A stretch of 64,000 nucleotides of DNA, from assembly GCF_000403845.2 (NCBI RefSeq), contig NZ_KE159567.1:1062911-1126910 (forward strand). Direction: 5' to 3'. Origin of the DNA: Eubacterium sp. 14-2 (GTDB taxonomy: Bacteria; Bacillota; Clostridia; Lachnospirales; Lachnospiraceae). Under the pieces are notes generated by a model. It was not told the DNA's origin. It saw only the letters and a program-made list of their open reading frames with translations, and made no database searches. This document shows positions 1-8,433 of the stretch, one piece after another (position 1 is the first letter of the stretch; each line of letters begins with the position of its first letter). The position numbers and the translations under genes were made by a program.

Positions 1-65
1 CAGTCATTGCAGCCGCAGTCGGCGTGATTGTGTACAGGATCAGACATCAGGAGGAAATCCATTGA
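1..65 (+). CDS. 3' end of an upstream gene (partial)
   Basis: The third frame is open from the window edge to a TGA at 63-65 and encodes about 20 residues: a small hydrophobic stretch (VIAAAVGVIVYRI) and a short charged tail. A C-terminal membrane segment of a small conjugation protein upstream of virB4 would fit, since PrgI- and CD1107-type genes commonly lie there. The piece is too short to name. Confidence 0.4.
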   Translation, partial: VIAAAVGVIVYRIRHQEEIH

Positions 66-164
66 TTCAGAGTATGGGGGAACAGCGCCGTACAGAAACC
101 GATAAAAAGAAGCAACTATAAATGGAATGACTGACCTTTACTGGTCGGAAAGTTCCGGTATCAT

Positions 165-186
165 GCAGCCGGGACTTTCCGGCTGC
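165..186 (+). other. Hairpin upstream of virB4
   Basis: A perfect 8-bp stem (GCAGCCGG / CCGGCTGC) with a 6-nt loop lies about 50 nt before the virB4 start. No T-run follows, so it is more likely an mRNA processing or pause structure than a terminator. The upstream stretch at 147-158 can pair alternatively with 169-180, which would allow two exclusive folds. Confidence 0.45.
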
Positions 187-233
187 AATACCTTATGGCA
201 ATGCTGAAAACAGCATGGAAAAGGAGGTCAGAT

Positions 234-2612
234 TTGGGCATATTTGCAGACGGATTTAAGGAGCTGAAAAAAGCAAGTGAACCGCTTTATAAAACTCCGA
301 AATCCATACAACAGACGATTGAGATCATGAAGGTGGCGGAGAACGGCATTTTTGAGGTGGCAAGGAACCGCTTCTCAAAGTGTTACCGTTTTCAGGACAT
401 CAATTACACCACTACCAACGAAACGGAGCAGATTGACATCTTTGAGCGTTACTGCAGGTTTTTAAATTCGCTGGACGTGAATTTCAAGATCACAATCAAC
501 AATAAAAACAAGGACATGGAGCAGGTCAGGGACTATGTGTTCTTACAGAAGAAGAATGACGGCTATAATGGGTTCCGAAAGATCTACAACGACATCATGG
601 AGCAGAAGATACATGAAGGCAGGCAGGGAATCGATCAGGAGCGTTACCTTACCATTACCATTGAGCGCAAGAATTTTGAGGAGGCAAAGGCGCAGTTTGC
701 AACCATTGAGGCGTCGGTGCATAAGGCGTTCGGGGAGCTTGGCGCAGAGATTGTCCCGCTTTCCGGCAATGAGCGCATCAAGGTGCTGTATGACTACTAC
801 CATCTTGGGGATGAGGGCAGCTTTGACTTTGACATCAGGGAGGCAAGGAAGGTCGGTGCGGACTTCCGCAATGACCTGTGCAACGGCATGATACAGTTTT
901 ACCCGGACTATTTCAAGGACGAAAAGAAATTCTGCCGTGCATTGTTCATCAAGAAATACCCGTCCAGCCTTTCAGACCGTTTCCTGAATGAGATCACAAG
1001 CCTTCCGGTACATTCCATTACAAGCATTGATGTTGTCCCTATCCCAAAGGACATGACAACAAAGATTTTGCAGAAGAAGTACCTCGGCATTGAGTCGGAC
1101 ATCATCAGGCAGCAGCGTGTGAGGAACAAAAACAACGATTTTTCATCGGAAATCTCGTATAACAAGAGGATTGAGAAGAAAGAGATTGAGGAAATCATGG
1201 ACGACGTAAGGGAAAATGACCAGTGCCTTTATTATGTGTCCGTGACGGTTATCCTTATGGCGGACACGAAAGAGGAGCTTGACAGCATGACGGAAACGGT
1301 GGAAACCATAGGCAAGCGCAACTCCGTCACGATAGAGGAACACTATCTGAAGCAGAGGGAATCCTTAAATACTGCGCTGCCGATTGGGGTCAGGCAGGTG
1401 GAAACCATGCGCACCATGCTGACACAGAGCCTTGCGGTGCTGATGCCTTTCAACGTGCAGGAACTGAACGACAAACAGGGGTGTTATTACGGTATCAATC
1501 AGGTATCGAAAAACATCAATATCGGGAACCGCAAAAAGCTGATTAACGGCAACGGCTTTGTGTTCGGCGTTCCCGGTTCGGGCAAGTCGTTTTTCTGTAA
1601 AATGGAAATGGGCAACGTGTTCCTCTCCGGCAATGATGAGATTATCGTCATTGACCCGATGAATGAATACTTTGACATTGCCCAGACTTACGGCGGGACA
1701 GTGGTAAATATGTCAACCTACACGGATAACTATGTCAATCCGCTTGACATGGACGTATGGAGTCTTGACTTGAACGACAGCAAGGGCATGATAAGGGAAA
1801 AAGGCGAATTTATGCTCGGACTGTGTGAACAGTGCATGGGGGAAAGCCTTAATTCAAGGCAGAAGTCCATCATTGACCGCTGTGTGCGCAAGCTCTACAT
1901 TGAGATTGCAAGGAACAGGGAGAAATATGTGCCGATCATGTCCGATTTTTATGAGATACTGATGAACCAGCCGGAGGACGAGGCAAGGGATATAGCGCTG
2001 TCACTGGAACTGTTTGTCAACGGTTCGCTGAATATATTCAACCACCAGACAAATGTTGATGTGGATAACCGCTTTACGGTGTACGGAATCCGTGATTTGG
2101 GTACGGAACTTTCGCCTATCACCATGCTTGTAATGATGGAAAGCATACAGAACCGCATCATTGCAAACGGCAAGAGGGGCATTGCGACATGGCTCTATAT
2201 TGACGAGTTCCACGTACTGTTAAATTCGGAGTATTCCGCAAAGTATTTACAGCAGCTTTGGAAGAAAGTGAGGAAACAGGGCGGCTTGTGTACCGGGATC
2301 ACGCAGAACATCGTTGACCTGCTGCAAAATTATACGGCTACTACCATGCTTGCCAACTCGGAGTTTGTGGCACTCTTGAAGCAGGCGAACACGGACAGTT
2401 CACGCATGGCAGAGGTTATCGGCGTGTCGGAGGCGCAGTTGCGCTTTGTAACCAACACGTCAAGCGGCATGGGGCTTATGAAGTGCGGAAACGTGGTAAT
2501 CCCTTTTGACAATACCATTGAGAAAGGGACGGACCTCTATAATTTATACAACACAAATATCCATGAGAAAATCGCAATGGAGAAGAAAAAAGAGTGTGCA
2601 GGACAGAAATAA
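234..2612 (+). CDS. virB4: VirB4-type conjugation ATPase
   Basis: This is the cytoplasmic or membrane-associated ATPase that powers the type IV secretion channel of the ICE. The Walker A motif is GVPGSGKS near residue 445 and the Walker B region is WLYIDEFH near residue 653. About 790 residues is normal for Firmicute VirB4. A longer frame begins at ATG 195, but AAGGAGG at 220-226 sits 7 nt before a TTG at 234, so the protein probably begins MGIFADGF. A strong terminator follows at 2625-2668. Family assignment is secure; the TTG start is inferred from the ribosome binding site. Confidence 0.93.
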   Translation: MGIFADGFKELKKASEPLYKTPKSIQQTIEIMKVAENGIFEVARNRFSKCYRFQDINYTTTNETEQIDIFERYCRFLNSLDVNFKITINNKNKDMEQVRDYVFLQKKNDGYNGFRKIYNDIMEQKIHEGRQGIDQERYLTITIERKNFEEAKAQFATIEASVHKAFGELGAEIVPLSGNERIKVLYDYYHLGDEGSFDFDIREARKVGADFRNDLCNGMIQFYPDYFKDEKKFCRALFIKKYPSSLSDRFLNEITSLPVHSITSIDVVPIPKDMTTKILQKKYLGIESDIIRQQRVRNKNNDFSSEISYNKRIEKKEIEEIMDDVRENDQCLYYVSVTVILMADTKEELDSMTETVETIGKRNSVTIEEHYLKQRESLNTALPIGVRQVETMRTMLTQSLAVLMPFNVQELNDKQGCYYGINQVSKNINIGNRKKLINGNGFVFGVPGSGKSFFCKMEMGNVFLSGNDEIIVIDPMNEYFDIAQTYGGTVVNMSTYTDNYVNPLDMDVWSLDLNDSKGMIREKGEFMLGLCEQCMGESLNSRQKSIIDRCVRKLYIEIARNREKYVPIMSDFYEILMNQPEDEARDIALSLELFVNGSLNIFNHQTNVDVDNRFTVYGIRDLGTELSPITMLVMMESIQNRIIANGKRGIATWLYIDEFHVLLNSEYSAKYLQQLWKKVRKQGGLCTGITQNIVDLLQNYTATTMLANSEFVALLKQANTDSSRMAEVIGVSEAQLRFVTNTSSGMGLMKCGNVVIPFDNTIEKGTDLYNLYNTNIHEKIAMEKKKECAGQK

Positions 2613-2624
2613 AGAAAGAAGCAG

Positions 2625-2668
2625 ACAGGACACCCAAGCCGGAAAGGTTCGGGTGTCCTGTGCTTTTT
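2625..2668 (+). terminator. Rho-independent terminator after virB4
   Basis: Arms 2625-2635 and 2651-2661 form an 11-bp perfect stem (ACAGGACACCC / GGGTGTCCTGT), followed by GCTTTTT. It separates virB4 from the methyltransferase gene, and may act as a partial terminator within the long transfer operon. Confidence 0.8.
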
Positions 2669-2687
2669 AAGAGGGAAGGTGATAAAT

Positions 2688-3713
2688 ATGGACATTGGTG
2701 TGTCTGGAAACGGTCAGATACAGGGTGTGGCGGCAGAGGATATTGTGGCTGTGAGGAGTAATGTCATTATCAATAAGGACTGCCTTGCAGCATTAAAAGA
2801 AATGCCGGATAAAAGCGTTGACTGCTGTATCACATCGCCGCCCTATTACGGACTTCGTGATTACGGGGTGGAAGGGCAGATTGGCAGGGAGGCAACACCG
2901 GAACAGTATGTGGAAAGGCTGGCAGAGGTTTTTGCGCAGCTTTACAGGGTACTTTCAGACAGTGGAACTTTCTGGCTGAATATTTCAGACTCGTACTTTG
3001 GCACAGGGAGCAAGGGGGCATGTCTTGATCCGAAAAACCCCAAAGGGAGGAACGGACAGAAAGTTTCCCTTACACAGAATGTCAGGGGGTGCAAGAACAA
3101 GGACATGATAGGCATTCCGTGGATGGTGGCATTTGCTTTGAGGGATTCGGGGTGGTATCTGCGCAGTGACATTATCTGGCAGAAGGGAAATGCAATGCCG
3201 GAAAATGTAAAGGACAGACCTACAAGGAGCTATGAACATGTCTTTCTGTTTTCAAAATCCAGCAGGTATTACTATGATGCTTCTGCGATTGCAGAGCCGA
3301 TTGCATCTGGAACGGCAGCAAGATATATGAGGGGGCGCAGTGACAGCAACAAATATTCGGTTGCAGTGCCGGGACAGGGGAATGGAAAGGTGCAGGGAAT
3401 CAACAGACCGAGAAAACAGGGTGAGATAAAAAAAGATGATATTTCCCAGTACAGGAACAGCAGGGATGTGTGGCTGATCAACACGGTTGCCTACAGGGGA
3501 GCGCATTTTGCCGCATTTCCCCCGAACCTGGCATTAAAATGTATCCTTGCAGGATGCCCGGAGAATGGAATAGTGATTGATCCTTTTTTTGGCAGCGGCA
3601 CGACAGGGATGGTTGCAGCAGAAAACGGACGGCGTTATATCGGTATTGAGCTGAATCCTGAATACTGCATACTTGCGGCAGAACGGATTGGGGGTGTGCA
3701 GATTGAACATTAA
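2688..3713 (+). CDS. DNA N4/N6 methyltransferase, beta class
   Basis: A site-specific DNA methyltransferase. The catalytic motif SPPYYGL is near residue 50 and the SAM-binding motif DPFFGSGTTG near residue 305; catalytic-before-SAM order is the beta (circularly permuted) class typical of m4C/m6A enzymes. No restriction endonuclease is next to it, so an orphan methylase that protects or regulates the element is likely. A GTG at 2679 is in frame, but it touches the GGGAAGG sequence; ATG 2688 has the correct spacing. The 3' end overlaps the next gene by about 11 nt. Confidence 0.9.
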   Translation: MDIGVSGNGQIQGVAAEDIVAVRSNVIINKDCLAALKEMPDKSVDCCITSPPYYGLRDYGVEGQIGREATPEQYVERLAEVFAQLYRVLSDSGTFWLNISDSYFGTGSKGACLDPKNPKGRNGQKVSLTQNVRGCKNKDMIGIPWMVAFALRDSGWYLRSDIIWQKGNAMPENVKDRPTRSYEHVFLFSKSSRYYYDASAIAEPIASGTAARYMRGRSDSNKYSVAVPGQGNGKVQGINRPRKQGEIKKDDISQYRNSRDVWLINTVAYRGAHFAAFPPNLALKCILAGCPENGIVIDPFFGSGTTGMVAAENGRRYIGIELNPEYCILAAERIGGVQIEH

Positions 3714-5919
3714 AAAAGTAGATGACAAGCCTATGGTGATTCACACAAAGGAAAAGCCCAAACTGAAAGTAAAGGGAGCGCCGGAAACAAAAATCAAGGG
3801 CAGGAATGTCCTTACCGTACAGCATGGACCGAAGATTGCCGGAAGTGCGTCAGGGAAAAACGTGGCGGCAGACGCAAAGATAAAGTTAAAAAGGAGTTCC
3901 GTCCATGTTACGGATAAGAAAAAAACGGTGCAGACAAAAACGGCGGCAGACGGCATGGAATACAGGGGCAGAAATGGCGGCGGAACTGTACAGGAAAGAA
4001 AAGGAAACGGAACAACACAAGGCAGAAGCGGCGGCGCAACCGTACAGGGCAGATATGGCAGCGGAACAACACAAGGCAGAACCGTACAGGGAAAATATGG
4101 CGGTGGAGCAACACAAGACAGAAGCGGCGGCGCAACCGCACAGGACAGATATGCGGACAGAAACACACAGGGCAGACAGGGGAAAGAACAGGAAGTGCGG
4201 CAGTCCGTGAATAAAGAAAACCGTATGTATGCAAAGCAAACAGGGTTTGCTTCGTACCGTGTAACAAAAGCGAAAAAAGAGGCGGCAGTCAAAAAGAAGC
4301 CTTCCCTTCCTTCCGGTACTGCTTCAGTGGCGGCTAGGACTGCATTAGATGAAATGGAGGGCGGCAGTGAAATCCATGATGCGTACATGGCGGCTTACAC
4401 GCTGGCGAAGCCTGCCACAAATGCCGTGGATGCAGGCAGGAACCTTTACCGTTCAAAAGCGGCAAAAGCAAAACAGGATAAACTCAGGAAAAAACAGTCC
4501 AGAAGCCGTATCAAGGAAAAGGCTGTAAAGGAAAGTGCGGTCAAGACAGCAAGGAAAACCGCACAGACGGCGGCAAAGGAAACCGCAAAGGAAACAGGGA
4601 AGAAAGCGGCGAAAGAAACATCAAAGGCGGCGGCAAAGACGGCAGCAGCCACAGCAGGAACAGGGGCAGGCGGCGTACTTGTTGGAATTGCAGCAGGAGA
4701 AGCCGCCGGGATTGCAATGGATAAGCGTGATGTGAAAAATTCCACCAGAAACCGCATGATAAAGCTGTTTGTGGCAAAAATGCGTCAGGAAGATAATCAG
4801 GATAATATCGGGAAGGCATTAAAGGACATTGTTCTGATGCGTTTTTCCATGATGGCAAAGTATGTCGTGAAGTATGTGGGGCTGTTTCTTCTTGCGTTGT
4901 TTGCGATAGTGGCGCTCATTGCGCTTCCAGTCATTGCTGTCATAGCGGTTATCTACAATTCGCCGTTTGCGATATTCTTCCCTTCCATATCGTCGGGGGA
5001 AACAACACAGGAAGTCTTGTCGGCATATATGTCGGAATTTAATGATGAGGTCAATGCGGAACTGAATGACCATGCCGGATATGACACAAGCGAGAAAATC
5101 TATGTTAATTATGAAGGTTCCGGCACACCGGACAATTTCTGTGACATTCTCATGGTCTACATGGTAAAGCACGGGGACGGCGACACGGCAACGGATATGA
5201 CGGATAAGGCAAAGCAGAACCTGAAAATCATATTTGACGATATGTGCAGCTTTCGCATTACCAGTAGGACGGACACGGAGACAGACGAAGAAGGCAACAC
5301 GACAACCACGACGGTCAAAGAGGTCCGTGTGGAGCTGAAATCGTGTTATGACATGGTTTCCGTATACGGCTTCAATGCCGAAGAACAGGAAGTCCTTGCA
5401 CAGCTTATGAACCCGGAGTACCTTGCAATGCTCGGCTATACTGGCGGCGGAGGGGGCGGCGATCCGGGGGAAGGGATTTCGCCGGAACAGTATCAGGCAA
5501 TCGTGGATGCCATTTCTGACGAAAACGGAAGGAAGGTTGTGGCGTTTGCGTTGTCAAAGGTAGGATACCCGTACAGTCAGGCATACCGTGACAGCGGGAA
5601 TTATTATGACTGCAGTTCCCTTGCCTACTATGCCTGGCGCAGTGCGGGCGTAAGCATCATGTATGAGGGTTCCAATACGGCGGCAAGTGAGGGAAAGCTC
5701 TGCTATGACAACAACCTGCTTGTGAACTATGACGAGATGCAGCCGGGGGATCTGATATTTTACAGCTATGACAGGAACGGGCGCTTCATGAACATCACAC
5801 ATGTGGCAATTTATGTAGGGAACGGAAAGGTGGTGGAGGCTGCAAACACACGCCTTGGCGTTGTGTACAGACCAGTGCAGGGGCGTTCTTCCATTGTCTT
5901 TATAGGCAGACCAAGATAG
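3703..5919 (+). CDS. CD1108-family ICE protein with NlpC/P60 domain
   Basis: A large conjugation protein thought to open peptidoglycan for the mating channel. Layout: basic N-terminus (MNIKKVDDKPMVIHTKE); Gly/Thr/Gln/Arg tandem repeats around residues 95-155; Lys/Ala-rich helical stretch at about 270-320; one membrane segment at about 385-425; extracellular region; C-terminal NlpC/P60 domain at about 605-735 with catalytic Cys in DCSS and His in HVAIYVG. The frame is open upstream, but TTG 3703 follows GGGGG at good spacing and gives the start I remember for this family. It overlaps the methyltransferase 3' end. Confidence 0.85.
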   Translation: MNIKKVDDKPMVIHTKEKPKLKVKGAPETKIKGRNVLTVQHGPKIAGSASGKNVAADAKIKLKRSSVHVTDKKKTVQTKTAADGMEYRGRNGGGTVQERKGNGTTQGRSGGATVQGRYGSGTTQGRTVQGKYGGGATQDRSGGATAQDRYADRNTQGRQGKEQEVRQSVNKENRMYAKQTGFASYRVTKAKKEAAVKKKPSLPSGTASVAARTALDEMEGGSEIHDAYMAAYTLAKPATNAVDAGRNLYRSKAAKAKQDKLRKKQSRSRIKEKAVKESAVKTARKTAQTAAKETAKETGKKAAKETSKAAAKTAAATAGTGAGGVLVGIAAGEAAGIAMDKRDVKNSTRNRMIKLFVAKMRQEDNQDNIGKALKDIVLMRFSMMAKYVVKYVGLFLLALFAIVALIALPVIAVIAVIYNSPFAIFFPSISSGETTQEVLSAYMSEFNDEVNAELNDHAGYDTSEKIYVNYEGSGTPDNFCDILMVYMVKHGDGDTATDMTDKAKQNLKIIFDDMCSFRITSRTDTETDEEGNTTTTTVKEVRVELKSCYDMVSVYGFNAEEQEVLAQLMNPEYLAMLGYTGGGGGGDPGEGISPEQYQAIVDAISDENGRKVVAFALSKVGYPYSQAYRDSGNYYDCSSLAYYAWRSAGVSIMYEGSNTAASEGKLCYDNNLLVNYDEMQPGDLIFYSYDRNGRFMNITHVAIYVGNGKVVEAANTRLGVVYRPVQGRSSIVFIGRPR

Positions 5920-5929
5920 GTGGTGGCAT

Positions 5930-6535
5930 ATGGGAAAAAAGAAAGAAAAAGAAAATCTTGCAGAGGAGATGGCAAAGTCATTTGAGCGGTGGGAGTACCT
6001 TATGGAGCATGGCGGCAGCGATCCGTTTTACCCGGACGGCGGCAGTCTGAACCTTGTACGGAACCACATCATTTATTATAAGCAGAAAATGGTAGAGGAG
6101 TACGGCAGGGATTATGAAAAATACCCGGAGATTTTCTACCGGGAGCCGCCGCCGGAAGTGGACAACGATTATATGGCAAGGGCGGGGGAAATAAAGGACG
6201 GTGCGGCGCAGGCGCTGGAATATTATCTTTCCGATCCCAATTTCCACTATCTCCTTGCAAACAGGGATATGCTGACAGAAAAAGAGGCAAAGCAGATCAG
6301 CCTTTATAACGTGCTTGGTTATGCTTCGGGACTTGCAAGCGCCATCAAGGACGGGGATCTGATTTCAATGCGCCGTCATGCGGGCAGACCGGAGGGGTAT
6401 CTGGAGTCCTTTGCCCAGTGTGCCTCACGGATGATGAAACTGATAAGTGAAAAGAAAAAAGAGCCGGAACTGGTGCAGGAGAACGTGCAGCTTTCCCTGT
6501 TCCAGTTTGGCATGGAAGCAGGGCAGCGACGGTAA
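5930..6535 (+). CDS. Conserved ICE protein of unknown function (201 aa)
   Basis: A soluble, acidic protein of 201 residues without signal peptide or membrane segment. It starts at ATG 5930 after AGGTGGTGG, 10 nt behind the NlpC/P60 gene, so it is translated in the transfer operon. It is helix-rich, with a conserved-looking middle (LYNVLGYASGLASAIKDGDL) and a C-terminus ending QLSLFQFGMEAG. I do not recognise the family. Proteins in this position of Lachnospiraceae ICEs are usually accessory. Confidence 0.75.
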   Translation: MGKKKEKENLAEEMAKSFERWEYLMEHGGSDPFYPDGGSLNLVRNHIIYYKQKMVEEYGRDYEKYPEIFYREPPPEVDNDYMARAGEIKDGAAQALEYYLSDPNFHYLLANRDMLTEKEAKQISLYNVLGYASGLASAIKDGDLISMRRHAGRPEGYLESFAQCASRMMKLISEKKKEPELVQENVQLSLFQFGMEAGQRR

Positions 6536-6568
6536 GCGCTGCCTTTTATGCGGATAAAAGGAGGAAGT

Positions 6569-7471
6569 ATGAAATTAGAAGATATGGTTATGGTGGTGGA
6601 AAATCAGAAAGGGACGGAAACAAACTTCTTGATGGACCTGACAGACTACATGAAAGAGATATGGAGCAGGTTTGCGGAGCCTGTGGCAGATGCTATAGGC
6701 GCATTGTATAAAACAAAAGAAGGAGGGACGGATTGGAGCGATCTGTATTTTGCGGCAAACAAAAGTGTACATGCATCATTCTGTACAGGAGAGCCGCAAT
6801 TAAGAGGATTCCTTGCCGGGAAATTCAACAATGGCGAATGGTCATTTGATGAGGGGCGCTGTTCTAAGGAGTGTCTTGATGTCCTGCGGATTTATAACCT
6901 GAAACCGGATGGACAGCCTTTATTCCCATACCTGCATTACGAGCCTGTGGAGCATACTTTCCATGCCGGGGAGGTGCTGCATAACATGAACGGGAACGAT
7001 TACCGTGTGCTTGCAGCATTAAGCCCTGATGACCTGCTGGTAATGAGCCTGACGGACAGCCAGCTCATAGTAGGGAGAGGCGTAAAGCTATATGAGAGAT
7101 ACCCCAAAGGGGAACGTCCCGATGATGACAGCGTGGTTACGGGCATAGAGTGGGATCATGGCGTTTATCTTGGGAGTGATATTACAAGGGTTGATTTTGA
7201 CATTCTGAAACAGGAGTACGGGGAGCCGGACAGGGTGGAGAATGTTTCAGACCTGCGGGATATGGTACGGAAGAATTTCTGGATGCAGAAAAACGTGGAG
7301 ATGAAGGAAGGACTTCCGGGCAGGGTAAGGAACGCTGCAAGGGACGGTCTGGAAGATACTTTTGGGACAAGCGAGCCGGACGTATTCGATAAGATGCTTG
7401 ACAAGGGGATGTATGACGGAATGTACCATGCAAAGGAAGAACAGAAACAAATATCAGGACCATCACGGTAA
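6569..7471 (+). CDS. Conserved ICE protein of unknown function (300 aa)
   Basis: A soluble protein of about 300 residues; no catalytic motif recognised. An in-frame ATG exists at 6548, but AAAGGAGG at 6557-6564 places the start at ATG 6569 (MKLEDMVMVVEN). The middle segment (NGNDYRVLAALSPDDLL...LYERYPKGERP) looks like a small beta-rich domain found in several ICE accessory proteins. The C-terminus is charged and helical. It belongs to the transfer operon, 19 nt before the next gene. Confidence 0.75.
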   Translation: MKLEDMVMVVENQKGTETNFLMDLTDYMKEIWSRFAEPVADAIGALYKTKEGGTDWSDLYFAANKSVHASFCTGEPQLRGFLAGKFNNGEWSFDEGRCSKECLDVLRIYNLKPDGQPLFPYLHYEPVEHTFHAGEVLHNMNGNDYRVLAALSPDDLLVMSLTDSQLIVGRGVKLYERYPKGERPDDDSVVTGIEWDHGVYLGSDITRVDFDILKQEYGEPDRVENVSDLRDMVRKNFWMQKNVEMKEGLPGRVRNAARDGLEDTFGTSEPDVFDKMLDKGMYDGMYHAKEEQKQISGPSR

Positions 7472-7489
7472 AAAAAGGGGGAAAACCAC

Positions 7490-7861
7490 ATGGAAAGAAT
7501 GACAGGAAAAGAAACGGTTAAAAACATGGAGCATCTTGTAAAGCTGCTGCATAAGGAGTGGGAGCGCTCCGGCAGGACAAAGGCAGAAGTGTCCATAGAC
7601 ATTACGGATAAAAATAAAGTCGGGGCAAAACTTACGGCAGAGATTCAGGAAAGGCAGAAGCAGCTTGAGACGGCGGGCATGGACTTTAAGGAGTGCATGG
7701 CGCTTTCCAAAGAGAATTTTATCCTCCTGCGCCTTGCAAGGAAGATAAAGAAGGCAGAGGACAGGGCAGGACGGCGGGAAAATGCCGTTTCCTTTACCGT
7801 GGAGATGGATAAGGAAGAATATAAACTTTTCTCCATGCTGATAAAAGTACAGGAGGCATAG
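7490..7861 (+). CDS. Small ICE protein of unknown function (123 aa)
   Basis: A 123-residue, highly charged, helix-rich protein, starting at ATG 7490 after GGGGGAA. Its alternating Lys/Glu content suggests coiled coil. No known domain is visible. It lies 5 nt before the MT-A70 methyltransferase start and is probably translationally coupled to it. Confidence 0.7.
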   Translation: MERMTGKETVKNMEHLVKLLHKEWERSGRTKAEVSIDITDKNKVGAKLTAEIQERQKQLETAGMDFKECMALSKENFILLRLARKIKKAEDRAGRRENAVSFTVEMDKEEYKLFSMLIKVQEA

Positions 7862-7866
7862 GCATA

Positions 7867-8430
7867 TTGGGAAAGAAATATAACATCATTTATGCCGATC
7901 CACCGTGGCAGTACAAGGTGTATTCCAAAAAGGGGGAAGGCAGGAGCGCAGAGAACCATTACCACACCATGAACATTGAGGATATAAGGTCATTGCCTGT
8001 TGGAAATATAGCCGATGACGACTGTATCCTTTTTTTGTGGATCACGTTCCCCTGCCTGCTGGAAGGCATCTCTGTCATGCAGGACTGGGGTTTTACCTAT
8101 AAGACCTGCGGGTTCAACTGGGTAAAACGGAATAAGAAGGCTGACACATTCTTTATGGGGCTTGGATTCTGGACACGTTCCAATTCGGAAATCTGTATTC
8201 TTGGAACAAGGGGCAGACCAAAAAGGGTATCGAAAGCTGTCCCGCAGGTGTGTGACGCACGGATCATGGAACACAGCAAAAAGCCGGACGTGGTACGGGA
8301 GCGCATTGTGGAACTGTGCGGGGATCTGCCACGGATAGAACTGTTCGCAAGGCAGAGATACGAAGGATGGGACTGTCTTGGGGACGAGATAGACGGCAGG
8401 GACATCCGGGAAGCAATATTGGAGGTATGA
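7867..8430 (+). CDS. MT-A70 family adenine methyltransferase
   Basis: A SAM-dependent N6-adenine methyltransferase of the MT-A70/IME4-like family, common on phages and ICEs. The catalytic DPPW motif is in YADPPWQY near residue 9, and the conserved MNIEDIRSLPVG and FLWITFP segments follow. The length (187 aa) is typical. The start is TTG 7867, about 10 nt after AGGAGG in the tail of the preceding gene. Together with the 2688-3713 enzyme and the MTase domain of the next gene, the element encodes three methyltransferase modules. Confidence 0.88.
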   Translation: MGKKYNIIYADPPWQYKVYSKKGEGRSAENHYHTMNIEDIRSLPVGNIADDDCILFLWITFPCLLEGISVMQDWGFTYKTCGFNWVKRNKKADTFFMGLGFWTRSNSEICILGTRGRPKRVSKAVPQVCDARIMEHSKKPDVVRERIVELCGDLPRIELFARQRYEGWDCLGDEIDGRDIREAILEV

Positions 8431-8433
8431 TGA

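Noticed and set aside
3973-4170. CRISPR-like repetition
   Set aside because: The repeats encode GGxTxQxR units in frame in the NlpC/P60 protein; no spacer structure.
3905-4388. Long open frames in other phases over the CD1108 repeat region
   Set aside because: Produced by the G+C-rich tandem repeats; no ribosome sites and low-complexity products.
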